From the NCBI GenBank assembly GCA_963669155.1, contig OZ022577.1, positions 31,843,053 through 31,907,052 on the forward strand: a stretch of DNA of 64,000 nt, written 5' to 3'. The notes below the pieces were generated by a model. That model saw only the letters and a list, made by a program, of their open reading frames with translations, made no database searches and was not told where the DNA came from. The position numbers were made by a program, and so were the translations under genes. Each line of letters begins with the position of its first letter. Position 1 is the first letter of the stretch. This document shows, one piece after another, positions 25,301 through 35,909 of the stretch. This DNA is from Arbacia lixula. Its lineage: Eukaryota; Echinodermata; Echinoidea; Arbacioida; Arbaciidae.

Positions 25301-28300
25301 AGTTTTATGCAACAGGGCCCAGGTTCGATTGTATTCCGATATGACACATGGACTTACTTCTGACACTCATCATGGAGCCAGACCTTGTGAGGGCAAAGGC
25401 CACAGCCTCGGCCGGCCCAAGAATGAACTGCTTCTCCTTATAGTACGACGTCAAGGCATCTAGAGCAATCCGTACCTTCAGACACCTGTAGGGGAAAGGT
25501 TTGGGGGCAAAGAAAGAGTTTTGGGAGATAGACCTGAAAAAGGACAACACCAACTTGCGATTTGCACCTATCAGGGCATTATGCTGAATTCATATGGCAC
25601 TCAATTGCAGACAATATGTTTAAGTACATGAACTTGTTACAGAAAGAGTCCAAGGCAAATTAATGCTCACTTCATTATCAAAATGAGCATGAATTCCAGA
25701 TCATGAACAAATTGTAAATCTTGCTCAAGAAAATCAATTAAAAAAGTTAAACCATAGACTACAAGTATCAATCAAGAAAAATGATGAAAAGGGTTATTTC
25801 AGTCCAAACAATAAAAATAGTCCATCAAAAAAAGATTTATGAGATTTCTTTATGAGATACTTGTATGTCACCCTCATAATGTTCTCTAACAGCCTATAAG
25901 AACATTTTATTTCACATTTCTTTGAATCTCAATTCTGTTTAATTGTAAGTGTAAAACCCAAATGAATGACATCCTGAATGCTTTATAAGATTACAGTGTA
26001 CCGTATTTTTCGGTGTATAAGACGCATGTTTTTCCCCTTGAAAATCACGCCAAAGTCCGGGTGCGTCTTATACATGGCGTTAGAAAAAGTCGGGCCTTTC
26101 AAACTTACACGTATACACATGTATGGGACTATGCATTGTGTGACAACAATCAACATTTAACAACAAAATAAATGGCTTTGATAGCCCGACATAATACCGG
26201 TAATACGATCTCAATCACATCATCAGCATAATTACAGGTACGAAGAAAGCACCAGGACTAGTATTTGTCTGAGACACCTCAAAGAAACCGCTAGCTAGAA
26301 AGCTAAGCCCTAAGGATAACCTCCGTTAGATCAGAGCCGCTATTGTTGCTTTGATCCAGCCTCAAGGTGGCGCTGTACACATTATCGTCCGCGGAGATTT
26401 TTTTTTTTTATCTCCGAGGCCAAAAGGTGTACAGCGCCACCTGGAGGCCGGATCAAAGCAACAATAGCGCCTCTGATCTAACGGAGGTTATCCTTAGGGC
26501 TTAGCTTTCTAGCTAGCGGTTTCTTTGTGGTATCTCTGACAAATACTAGTTCTGGTGCTTTCTTTGAACTGGTAATTATGCTGATGATGTGATTGAGATC
26601 GTATAACCGTTATTGTGTCAGGCTCTCAAAGCCATCTATTTTGTTGTTGGATGTTGATTGTTGTCACACAATGCATAGTTCCATACATGTGTATACATGT
26701 ACGTGAGACCCGATTTTTTTTTTTTTTTCAAATTGCGTGCTCAAAGTCGGGGTGCGTCTTATGTGCGGGGGCGTCTTATCTGCCGGTCGATACGGTAAGG
26801 TATGGTGGCTGGGGCAGCGAATGCCATGACAGAGCATGAGCAGTAATGAGAAGCCCCCCCCCCCCCAGTAAAAAAACCCACAATAACAACAAATAAAAAA
26901 TAATTGCTATAAAAGTTCATACCAGTAATAAAATTAAATGAAATTTTGAGGGAGGTAAACATTTAAGGGCCTGTTGAAAGGACTTTTTTTTTTTGAGCCT
27001 GTCCTATACTGACCTCTCTTTGAGCTGTTGGTTCTGCTCCTGTACGTGGTCTCTGGCTTTAGTCTTATTCTCCAGCTGAGACTTGAGCTGGTTCTTACGC
27101 TCCTTGGTGGAGTAGTCCCGGATCTTGCTTGCCTTCAAGGATTGTAAGACGTGCTTCAGCCGCTCTATCTCACTCTCCAGTCTCTCAATATCTGTGGATT
27201 CATCCACGTCCAGCCCTGGGTAAAGGTAATGATAATGATAATTAACATTTAATTGTGACAGTAAGATGGTCTTTACGCTGGTGGATGTAATAAGAATAAT
27301 TCATAAGTTAATTCTAACAAATCACACATTTACGCCTACATACGACAAAGAAAACACACAAAAACAAATCAAAATAGGTATAACATCTACAAGAAGGATA
27401 ACAAAAGAAAATTGGTCAATTCTTGTAGGATACAATACAATCTATGAGAAGGCTGCTTTGAAACCATACATTCATGGAGGGGTAAAAAAGTGATTTAATG
27501 TTTTTGCATATTTAAACAGCCTCTCACTTCGTAGTCATGTAATCTCACTCTCCTCTTCTTCTTCTCCCTTTTCTTTCCCCTTTTTAAAGACATTGTTTAG
27601 TCATGTAAAGTAAAGTACTTTTGTTGTTGTTCCTTTATGTTAATGTTGTAAAGGTGTATTTTATTTTGTTGTTATATATGTTGATTAAGTTTGTCTAATT
27701 ACGCAGTTTATTTATTACATCACTTTTACCACCACAGTTTTTTAACTGAGGTTGCCTACCCTGCATTTTTTAAAGAAGACTTGAATAAATAAATAAATGA
27801 AATAATACCTTTGAGCATTCTTGGAGGCATAGTTGGTGGCTTCTTCTTCTGTTCCTCAATCTCCTCCTGTGCTTTCCTCCTGAAGGCCTCCCTCTCTCGG
27901 TAGATGGTGGCTATCTTCTCCAGCTCTTCCTTGAACTTCTCATTGTCTGCCTTCACCACTGTCAGTCTGTCCATTGTGTTCATGGTATTTAATGGTAATT
28001 AATCAATTCATTTATATCATCTTTCTATATATAAATACTGATCCATCTACTAATCTGCCTGTATATCAACCTACATGTATATCTCCTTATCTACATACAT
28101 GCATCTCTCTCTCTCTTTATATAAATGTATGTTTATCTATCAAGCAATCTCCCATTACCTCTCTATCTCTCTTTTTCACCCTTTCTTTTTATGAATATGT
28201 TTTCCCCAAGAAATACATTTCTAAATGGGAACCACACCCTCTTATAATTCACATGATATAGTTAAACACACTAACATGCAAAATATAATGACATGGCATT

Positions 28301-29470
28301 TAATATAATACACAAATCAAATTAATGTAAGCTTAATTCATCCATATCATGACAAAACAGAAAATAGAAGCAGAGAAGCAAAATCATCATGATCTAACTG
28401 TGGACTGATGAGTTATTTTGGTGACAGGCCTTCATCCTCTCAATACTGAGCCGTAAAAGCGACACTGACTTGTTACACATCTTCATGCCAATAGTAAAGA
28501 GAGGGTCACAACAGAAAAGGAGTACATACTTCTGCTCCAGCTCATCCGCTCTCTTCTGATAGAGACTGAGGGTGGTCTGTTCGGAGGCCATGGCCTTGAC
28601 CTTCCCAGACAGGAAGAATGCTTCCTCTTGACCTCTCTCGATGGTATCGATGCACTCCTCGTACTCCGCCTTGATCGCACTGAGGAGGGGCTTGTAGGCA
28701 GAGACATTGTCAACAATCTGAGGGCAAATAGAGGTGAACTTACACTTCATTCTTGAACCCTTTGTGTGCTAGACAAACTGGTGCTTTATGTGATCTGTGT
28801 GTTTTGATGGTGGAAAAAAAAATCCACAAGTGGCATGTTGAGGATCAATAGCTATCTCTGTTTCTAGACTTCAGTTGTAATGACCATTGATCTAATAAAG
28901 CATCCCTGTAAAGGCAATTCTAGTACATTTTAATAATTTTTTTTCTGTAATACGTACAAAGAAAATGCCAGAGAATATGTTTATTAATGGTTGCAGATCA
29001 CTTCTGTTCACACATTTTTTGTCTCCCCCTATCCATCAGCATAAATGCAAAGATGAGTAAGGTGTGCGTGGGTGATGCAGCTTAGTACAATATAAACAAA
29101 TTGAGAACTTTTTAAACTAACCATCAATGGTAACTCTGCCATCAATAATAACTACCATGGTAACATAGCTAGACAGCCAATAAAATTCAAGGTTTCCATA
29201 CACATCACCATTAGCAGCAAAGTTATCATCAATGGTAATTTTTATGCAACAGGGCCTAGGCCCTACATGCACCAGCCGTACCTGATTGAAGGCTCCTCTG
29301 TAGATGGCGTACCTCTGTGGATCCGGCCCCTTCTGGCTGCATTCTGCCCGTGCAATCTCCTCGCTGATCTGCCTCTCCAGCTCCTTCAAGAACTGCTGGT
29401 AGGCATCAGGGCTTGGCGAAATCGGGGGCAGTACACGCCGCGACCCTTGACCTGACTGAGGCTGATGCAT
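19383..29470 (-). CDS. CLHC1: CLHC1, clathrin heavy chain linker domain containing 1 (complete, 10 coding exons)
   Basis: Exons in transcript order (plus coordinates): 29282-29470, 28530-28717, 27809-27966, 27014-27215, 25358-25485, 24277-24465, 23336-23510, 22313-22530, 21413-21601, 19383-19558. They total 604 codons including TGA; human CLHC1 is 586 aa. The ATG at 29470 precedes MHQPQSGQGSRRVLPPISPS, aligned with the human LPPI start, and an acceptor (CAG) lies 2 nt upstream. Domains: N-terminal helical region (SAYKPLLSAIKAEYEECIDT, YQKRADELEQK), coiled coil about 125-240, then the clathrin heavy chain linker/helical-repeat part with FEDDDPTKEREAELLLEYIE, AANSPKGILRNPETLQRFK, LECVKSALSEDRLDIVT and AAVCMCKQGRVHAMLEYAQ, each with an obvious human counterpart. 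The intron between 21413 and 19558 appears to use a GC donor (CGG/GCAAGT). Role is little known; testis and cilium association is an inference. It is head-to-head with DYNC2LI1. Confidence 0.93.
19819..20936 (-). mobile_element. pearl/HINE-like element with 157-bp tandem repeat (copy 1)
   Basis: Same element as 40047-41025, opposite orientation. On the minus strand: GTCTCGCCCACCGGAGGTGA, a hairpin-forming end, then a (GTCC)n-rich microsatellite, about six tandem 157-bp units, then a unique right flank ending GTGGGCGAGAC and ACAATATTGCTAATGCCTTG. The architecture (left flank, ACGG-type microsatellite, core tandem repeats of about 160 bp, right flank, apparent insertion between two Ts) is that described for pearl/Tsp elements and Helentron-associated HINEs. 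Each unit holds AGGTCAAAGGTCA (DR1) plus further half-sites. No protein is encoded; short frames here are incidental. Confidence 0.8.
21717..21830. repeat. partial MITE, 'TTGCATAAAACTTACCAT' family
   Basis: Begins TTTTGCATAAAACTTACCAT and continues with AGCTTGACAGCCAATCAAAT, the conserved interior of the intact copy at 25178-25320 (CGCTAGACAGCCAATGAAAT). The other terminus is not seen. Confidence 0.6.
23540..23621. repeat. TTAA-ended mini-MITE
   Basis: TTAACCCTTCATGCACCATT at the left and CCTGGCACATGAAGGATTAA at the right are inverted; the interior ATCCCATAAGATAGATC is shared with related copies. It lies in the intron just upstream of CLHC1 exon 23336-23510. Confidence 0.65.
23845..24215 (-). 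repeat. array of degenerate copies of CLHC1 exon 24277-24465 3' edge
   Basis: Copies at about 23850-23940 and 24010-24085 repeat the exon end GATGCCCTTTGGACT (plus strand) with its donor side CTGACCTTT-AACCT; a shorter one is at 24175-24210. On the minus strand the 24010-24085 copy still reads SPKGILRNRGTLQRFK followed by a GT donor; the other reads SPKGILSDPKALHRLK. They lie downstream of the real exon in transcript order. Confidence 0.85.
24660..24705 (-). repeat. degenerate copy of CLHC1 exon 25358-25485 donor edge (1)
   Basis: TGACTTCTGACCATCATCATGGCTCCAGA (read in two overlapping parts) resembles the real edge ACTTCTGACACTCATCATGG-AGCCAGA at 25356-25382. The donor itself is degraded. 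Confidence 0.6.
24945..24992 (-). repeat. degenerate copy of CLHC1 exon 25358-25485 donor edge (2)
   Basis: CATGGGCTGACTTCTGATGA followed by CCATCATTGGCTCCAGAATG is a second diverged copy of 25347-25382. With the copy at 24660 it forms a spaced series, all downstream of the exon in transcript order. Confidence 0.6.
25178..25320. mobile_element. MITE, 'AGGGYCCTGTTGCATAAAACT' family, intact copy
   Basis: Left end GGGTCCTGTTGCATAAAACT and right end AGTTTTATGCAACAGGGCCC are near-perfect inverted repeats about 140 bp apart. Related copies are at 5622, 21717, 29118 and 54303. Confidence 0.85.
25999..26797. mobile_element. ~800-bp fold-back element, 'TACCGTATTTTTCGGTGTAT' termini
   Basis: Two arms of nearly 400 nt are inverted copies: for example GGATAACCTCCGTTAGATCA at 26317 pairs with TGATCTAACGGAGGTTATCC at 26475, and AACCGCTAGCTAGAAAGCTA pairs with TAGCTTTCTAGCTAGCGGTT. 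The loop around 26398-26410 is a short T-run. Ends are TACCGTATTTTT and GATACGGTA. No ORF longer than chance. It lies in the intron between CLHC1 exons 27014-27215 and 25358-25485, so pre-mRNA should form a long hairpin. Confidence 0.85.
29118..29258. repeat. MITE, 'TTGCATAAAACT' family, degenerate copy
   Basis: Right end ATTTTTATGCAACAGGGCCT and interior AGCTAGACAGCCAATAAAAT match the intact copy at 25178-25320; the left terminus is eroded. It lies 24 nt past the donor of the first coding exon of CLHC1. Confidence 0.7.
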
Positions 29471-30779
29471 GTCTGCATGATACATCAAATTAATCACATT
29501 GGATTGGAAATCAATGAGAAGAATACATAGGATTAAGCCTCCCAAATGCAAAAACAAATTCTTGCCGAGTTTCATCACTTTTGCAAATGGGACACCCTGT
29601 CTATAAAGGTAATTCCTCAATAGTATAACTACTGTCTGTACGACTACCAAACTACTTACTGCGACCACGGAGCACGGAGCTTTGAAGCAAGGAAGTGGAG
29701 ATTAGCAGTGATTATATTAGGCCTAGTTGGTTTCAGCAATTCTGTAACTCAAAACTCAAATATATTGTTCATATTTACATAAAATATACACCTGAATAAT
29801 TCTGAGGTTGGTTTGAAGATGAATTTAATCCATGTTGCATTTTTTTTAATTGTTTGCGATGCAAAACTTATGCGCATGCGCCAGTTCCCCTTTTATACAT
29901 TTTTGAGGCAGCCAAGATGGCAGCCTCGGTGGACCGTATTTGTGACAAAGATCATGATCATATGTGAAGAGGAAATTTTATGTAACGTTGCTTCACATTT
30001 TCAAACGATTGTATAGCTCAGGTATCCATTCAATACATTTTGCCATTTATATGTGATAAATGTACTTGAAATGAGTAATTCATTCATGTGCACGGGTTGA
30101 TTTCTCAGTAGTCGGACCAGACATGCAAGGAAATTGGTGGCGAGCCCTCAGGACGCTCCCGCTGAGCGGGAGCAGTCCCGGGTTTCGGACATCAGCAAGA
30201 CAGCATTATCAGAAACGGACAGCCAACGCATCTAAAGAGTAACGCCTAATCTCGACTTACTAGAAAGAAAATAAGTTACATATAGTAAGCACCACTAACA
30301 TCAATTTAAATGGATTTCCAAAGTCAATATTTTAACCCTCTCATGTTGTAATGATTAAGATATTTTGTATCAAATTTCCGACTCACCGTCAATAGTAGAG
30401 ACACCGACCCGTCTGCTGTTAATAAACTAACGATATCGTCTTATCCTAGCAACTGCCGAAAAGAAAAATGGTAAATCATAATTATATCTAATAATCTTAT
30501 ATATAACAATTAGTTACTTTAATCAAAATCATTGATAAATATTATGATAATTAATTCTTAACTGATTGTAGTATTTGTATTAGTTCAATATTTAAAAATA
30601 AATACAAAATATACAATTGTAGTTATTATTATGTAGAGGTTCCCTAAAATAGTCGTTTAGCTCAATTGTAAAATTCTTCTTGACGACAGACAACAATTTC
30701 TCAAGATTTATCGACTAACGTTGCGATAAAATACGTTTATTGTTTCTCGTTTTGACAGGAAGACGACACAAGAAGAACA
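29471..30779. promoter_or_regulatory. shared upstream region of CLHC1 (-) and DYNC2LI1 (+)
   Basis: The two start codons face away from each other 1.3 kb apart. No ORF of substance lies between them. On the minus strand a possible 5' UTR exon of CLHC1 ends at about 29661 with a CGCA/GTAAGT donor, to be joined to the acceptor 2 nt upstream of the ATG. Around 30120-30240 there is a GC-richer patch with a short palindrome (CCCGCTGAGCGGG). At 30441-30453 TTATCCTAGCAAC has a good RGYAAC half of an RFX X-box but a poor first half. A bidirectional promoter is an inference from arrangement. Confidence 0.45.
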
Positions 30780-33700
30780 ATGCCAAGAGAGTAAGTTCAC
30801 CTTGTCAGAAGCTTATTTTTGTGTGGAATATAATGCAGGAAACCTGAATATTTGAGCTGTAATTTATGTATTATTTTCTTGCCGGTAGTGCTGCATTCGT
30901 ACTCGTAGCGCTAACGCACTCTTCCACCCGCCTTGGCCGCTGCGTCAGGGGCTTTGCTATGTGCCAGCTCAGCCTATAGGCATGATAGGCGAGCCACAGC
31001 ACAGGCATGGGGGTTCTACATCCAATCAGAACATCTTGGATTGAAACACCTCGGGGGAAAAGGGCTTAATATTACTCAAATAATGGTACTTATTGGGTTA
31101 TTTTTACCATCCTTAGCCTATACAGTTTGGGATGCGATGCCATGATTTTGTGCTCAAATTAGTGTGAGTTTAATTGTTAGATGGATGCAGGCTAGAGACA
31201 GGATATAACCATCTCATTCGGGGCATTCTTTAATCAAAATTACATTTTTGGACATACCCCGAATAGAGACGGTATATCCACAATACATGCAACTTGGCAA
31301 GGTAATACCACATATAGTTCAGTGCGCTATGGTTCTGTAAACACCTTAAATAGAAAGTCTATGGGCAAACAGATGTTGGGACTATCATAGCTACTTTGTC
31401 TCAAATCTTAACATCTTTCAAGCTATGATGCAATAAATCTTATTTCAATCAAAATTAGATCTAAACTATATATTTGTAAATTCTAGGACTAAAATTCCCC
31501 CGAAATATATAGAAGGGTGAAAATTAAAGACTTATTTTCCGCCGATTAACGTTTGTTGCAGAGGAGCCAGATGCAATCTTAGTGGATTCAACGTCCTACA
31601 GAATGATTTTTCGGTCTAGACGCAGGCAGGTTATACTTTCACACGTAATGTCTGCCGCTACACTTGCACTTTATACGGCGATATGGATATTGCACTGTAT
31701 TTGAACGTCACAAATATTGGGCTTAGGGACTGAGGGTAAAGGGCCAAGCTTAATATGTTATCAATTAACAGTTGAATTGTATTGAAACATGTCTGCTGCG
31801 AAAGTCTGTCTAATCATCTAAATAGTCTATTAACCCGAACTTGCCTCATGTGGATTATTTCATCATCAATACACACAAATCCCTTACTATAGAGCAGCAT
31901 TTTGCTTGGTTCACAAATGGTTAAATGGTAATGCTGGTAAATGCCCATCCTGATAACACAGGTTGGAGGCGTCGGCATCAATGCACTGTGTAACAATGAG
32001 AATGTTTTTCTAGGCTTAAATCCTTGATTTTTTTTTGGTCACAATTGTGATTTTTAGCACTGAGAAAACCATTTGGGACTTGGCTATTTTGGAGGCGGAG
32101 CAGAAAAGTACAGATGAAGCTAAAGAGAATGGTAAGACAGTTATGATCCCAAATGTTTGGATTTTTATTTCTTATTTTGTGGCTGTACTGGAGAAATCTT
32201 ACATTTTTGTGCAACTACTTTAAAATCAACTTTCAATGCTAAAATGTAACTATGATATGTTGACATGATACAGTGAACTACTTAATTGTGGTGTTTTTTT
32301 CTTTTTCTTGAACTGGATGCACCCTGTGATTTAAAAGAATATTTATGTTGGGACAACTTAATGCTTTTGTGAGGCCATTTTGCTGGATGTCATTGAGATG
32401 TTGATATCTGATGATATCTTTGTAAATTTTACAATGATATTATGATGAACTTTCATTTATTATTTACAAATGAATTCACAGCTTTCAAGAGAGATCTGTT
32501 TCATCATTTTTCTTCATGTTTTTCTTGTTCTGCATAATTTTGACATTTTGCCTCATGAAATAAAGAAATTAATTTGAGTCTAATTGTAACACTGCAATTG
32601 AAATATCTTCATATTTTGTTATCTTTATCTTGAATTACAGCTGCTGATGGAAAAGGAACTGAAAGCCATGTGTTATTCATAGGCAGTAAGAATGCAGTAA
32701 GTTCATGTTTGATTTTCACTTGTTCTTTATAATTGTCTTCTTTGGCCAATAAACAATATCATAAATGGTAAGCAATAGTACTAGTAATGGTAAAGATTAT
32801 GGGACCCCATAATCATTGCGAACCTGCTCTGCCACGACTATAGATCCCTTTCTAAGTTGGTTTCTAGGTCATGTGAAGGAGCAGTCTTCTAAATCAACCA
32901 AGACCATGGCCTGTAATGGCAGCACTATGGTTCTGCCAAAGTATGGATCCTCTTATCATTACCACTAAACCTTTACCTCTAAGCAGCATATTCAACTCAA
33001 ATCTGATGAAGTTACGAGGCCATGACTATAAAAAAAAAAACATTGTCGAAATAAAATCTTCAGAATCGGTAGTTTGTTCTTAACCCGTTCTGTACTTAGC
33101 GGGCTTGCTTTTCTCCACTCAGATACCCAGCAGCGCCACTCGTGTGTAATCTGTTGTACGGAGTGTAAGACAACAGGCTATGAATACACTGCAGAGTCCT
33201 TATAGGGCACAGAGAAGCCGTCTTCCTTTAATTACTGCAGTTGATAACAGGACCAAGTTCTATATACCTGATTAATGTTTATTCTATGTATTTACTGTGT
33301 TTATACATGTAATGTGAATTAATGATCTCACTTAAATAACAGAATTGATGATGGTTACTTTGATACTTTTCCTCATCAAAGGGAAAAACGTCCATTATCC
33401 TTCGCTTTTTGGAGAAGGAGGAATCTCCCAAACCCACCATTGCCCTGGAGTACACATTTGGCAGGAGAGCAAGAGGACACAATATGGTATGTGAATATTA
33501 GACAATTAAGTACCTAGCCACCATTTTTAAATATTTATTGTATCCCTGATTATGATGCCTTTGGGGCATTTTTATTTTTACACTTGTTATTGTTGATTTA
33601 TTTTCTTATTTGCATATAACTTGTTTCATAGCCATTATATTTATTGACATCAAATTGATTCTTACAAGGTACCAATTTTATTATTTCATATTTATAATGT

Positions 33701-35720
33701 ATTATTGGAGGATTGATATTGATTCCATTTCCAAAATATTGCATTTTAATGATCACATTCTGCGTCTCAACAGCCGTTCACACTTCTCTTTGCATTTTCA
33801 TTATAATCCTTTCAACAAATTATATTCTATAAAACATTATCAGAGGGTCTGGACGCTTTTTAAACTTTTGCAAAATGGCTAGGATTTGCTTCTTTGATTT
33901 CTTTGGGGGATCACCTATCATTATTGATGCTATGTAAAATATTTTCTAAATATGTTTGAATCTTTGCATTTGACTTTCCTGAGTATTCTAACAAGACTTG
34001 GTATCCAAATGCCTTGTCCTTCTGAGCAAAATACTTCACTAAATCAATCACTTTGTGCATCATTTAATGAAGTTGATGGTGCAGTTTGGTATACTTTCGT
34101 CACAATGTTTGCATCAAGCAAGTCATAAATCATTCCCACTTGCTAATTTGCCTGTATTTGCTTGGATTGTTGATTCTATTTGATACATCATTCATTCTCA
34201 TAATATTTGCACCAAGCAAGTCATACATCATTCACATTCATGAATTAGCTTCTAGTGTCTGATTCAGTTTTTAATGCTTTTTGATACATTATATTTGTGG
34301 TTTATTATTATCATACTATTAGTAATTCTAGTTTAAATGCCTGCTTTTGCTCTCATAATTATTAAGAATAATTGATGGATTATGTAATCTTTATTCTCAT
34401 ACTAGTTACCTCAAGCAAATCATATCACTCCCATTAGTTACTTACCTGTTGCTTGAAGTGTTAATCCTGTTTTGATATTGTATACCAGTTGTTTATTCTT
34501 ATCATAAGAATAGACTTGATGCAAGTCATGTGTCATTCCCAATAGCAAATTGCCTGGTTTTGCTTGAAGTGTTAATTAATCTTTTTTTGATACAGTATAC
34601 CAGTTGTTTATTTGTGTCATACTCGATGCAAATCATACATCATTCCCATTAGTTAATTGCCTGTTTTTGCTTGAATTGTTAACCCGATTCGATACATTTT
34701 GTCTTTTGTGACGGCTTGGCTTCATGTGACCCATTCCGTGCAGTCCTTACAATACAGTGGGGTAACAGAACTAGATTATTCCTGAATGTGCATGCTATAG
34801 TAAATAGATAGTTGATAGTGTTACGATTGAATATTTGTATGCATACTTGATGTGTATAATATTTACCCATTCCTTTCCTTTTAGTGAAGTAGAGTCCATT
34901 ATAAGCCAAAACTGAAAGTGAAAGTGTAAAAAATAAAATGTCAATTAAGTGTGTAAAATCAACACTGCTAAAAAAAGATGTTTATGTCTATAACATACAC
35001 TATTTACAAACTAAACATGTTAATTGTAGGCTTAACATTTTCTGAAAGTTTTGCCATTTTCAACAATGTTTTTCTTTATATTTTTGCTTGGCAAACTTTT
35101 CTTTCATCTTTCTGTCTTTAAAATTGCATTTTTTTGCATAATAAATGATAAATGTCATAATTGATACATTAATGTTCAGTATTTTATTGTCATACAAGTT
35201 CTTATCTTCTTTCACTGCAGTTTTATAATCCAGCATGAATGTCACTGAATTCCTATTATCTGCATGGCTTTATCCTTTTTAATGTTTTGCATGATAAAAC
35301 TGCAATTGTGTGTTAACATCGTTTCAATGTTGTTTATTAGATCATATATCCATAATTCATCCCTGTCAGTAAGGTATAACTGACGTCATTCTTTGTTTCA
35401 ATGAAAGAAAGACAATGATACGACCGGTGACTGCTCAATACATGAAGGATATTTTAAAACAATATTAGAGAGAAGAAAATAAATGGCTGCATTTGTTAAG
35501 TTATTGTAACTTATAAATAAATACTGTTCATGAACATGTTAGCACTGCAGCTAATCTCTGAGGTTGAATTTATGCTGAAACTATACTTATTACAATGTGA
35601 GAGTTGCTCATAGTTTATACTTTAAAAAGAAGAAATATTTAAATAACATTTCAAATATGGAAACAAATTGTTGAGATAGAGATAGAGAGAGAGAGAGAGA
35701 GAGGGGGGGGGGAGGGAGAA

Positions 35721-35759
<39 letters not shown>

Positions 35760-35878
35760 GTGAGAGAGAGGGGGGGGGGGAGAGGGAGAGAGGGAGGGAG
35801 GAGGGAGAGAGAGAGAGAGAGAGAGAGTGTGTGTGTTTGTATGTGTGTTTGTATGTGTGTTTGTGTGTGTGTGTATGT

Positions 35879-35909
<31 letters not shown>

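Noticed and set aside
27266..27493. 75-codon plus-strand frame in a CLHC1 intron
   Set aside because: Lys/Thr/Ile-rich, with no homologue I recognise and no splice or promoter context; expected by chance in AT-rich DNA.
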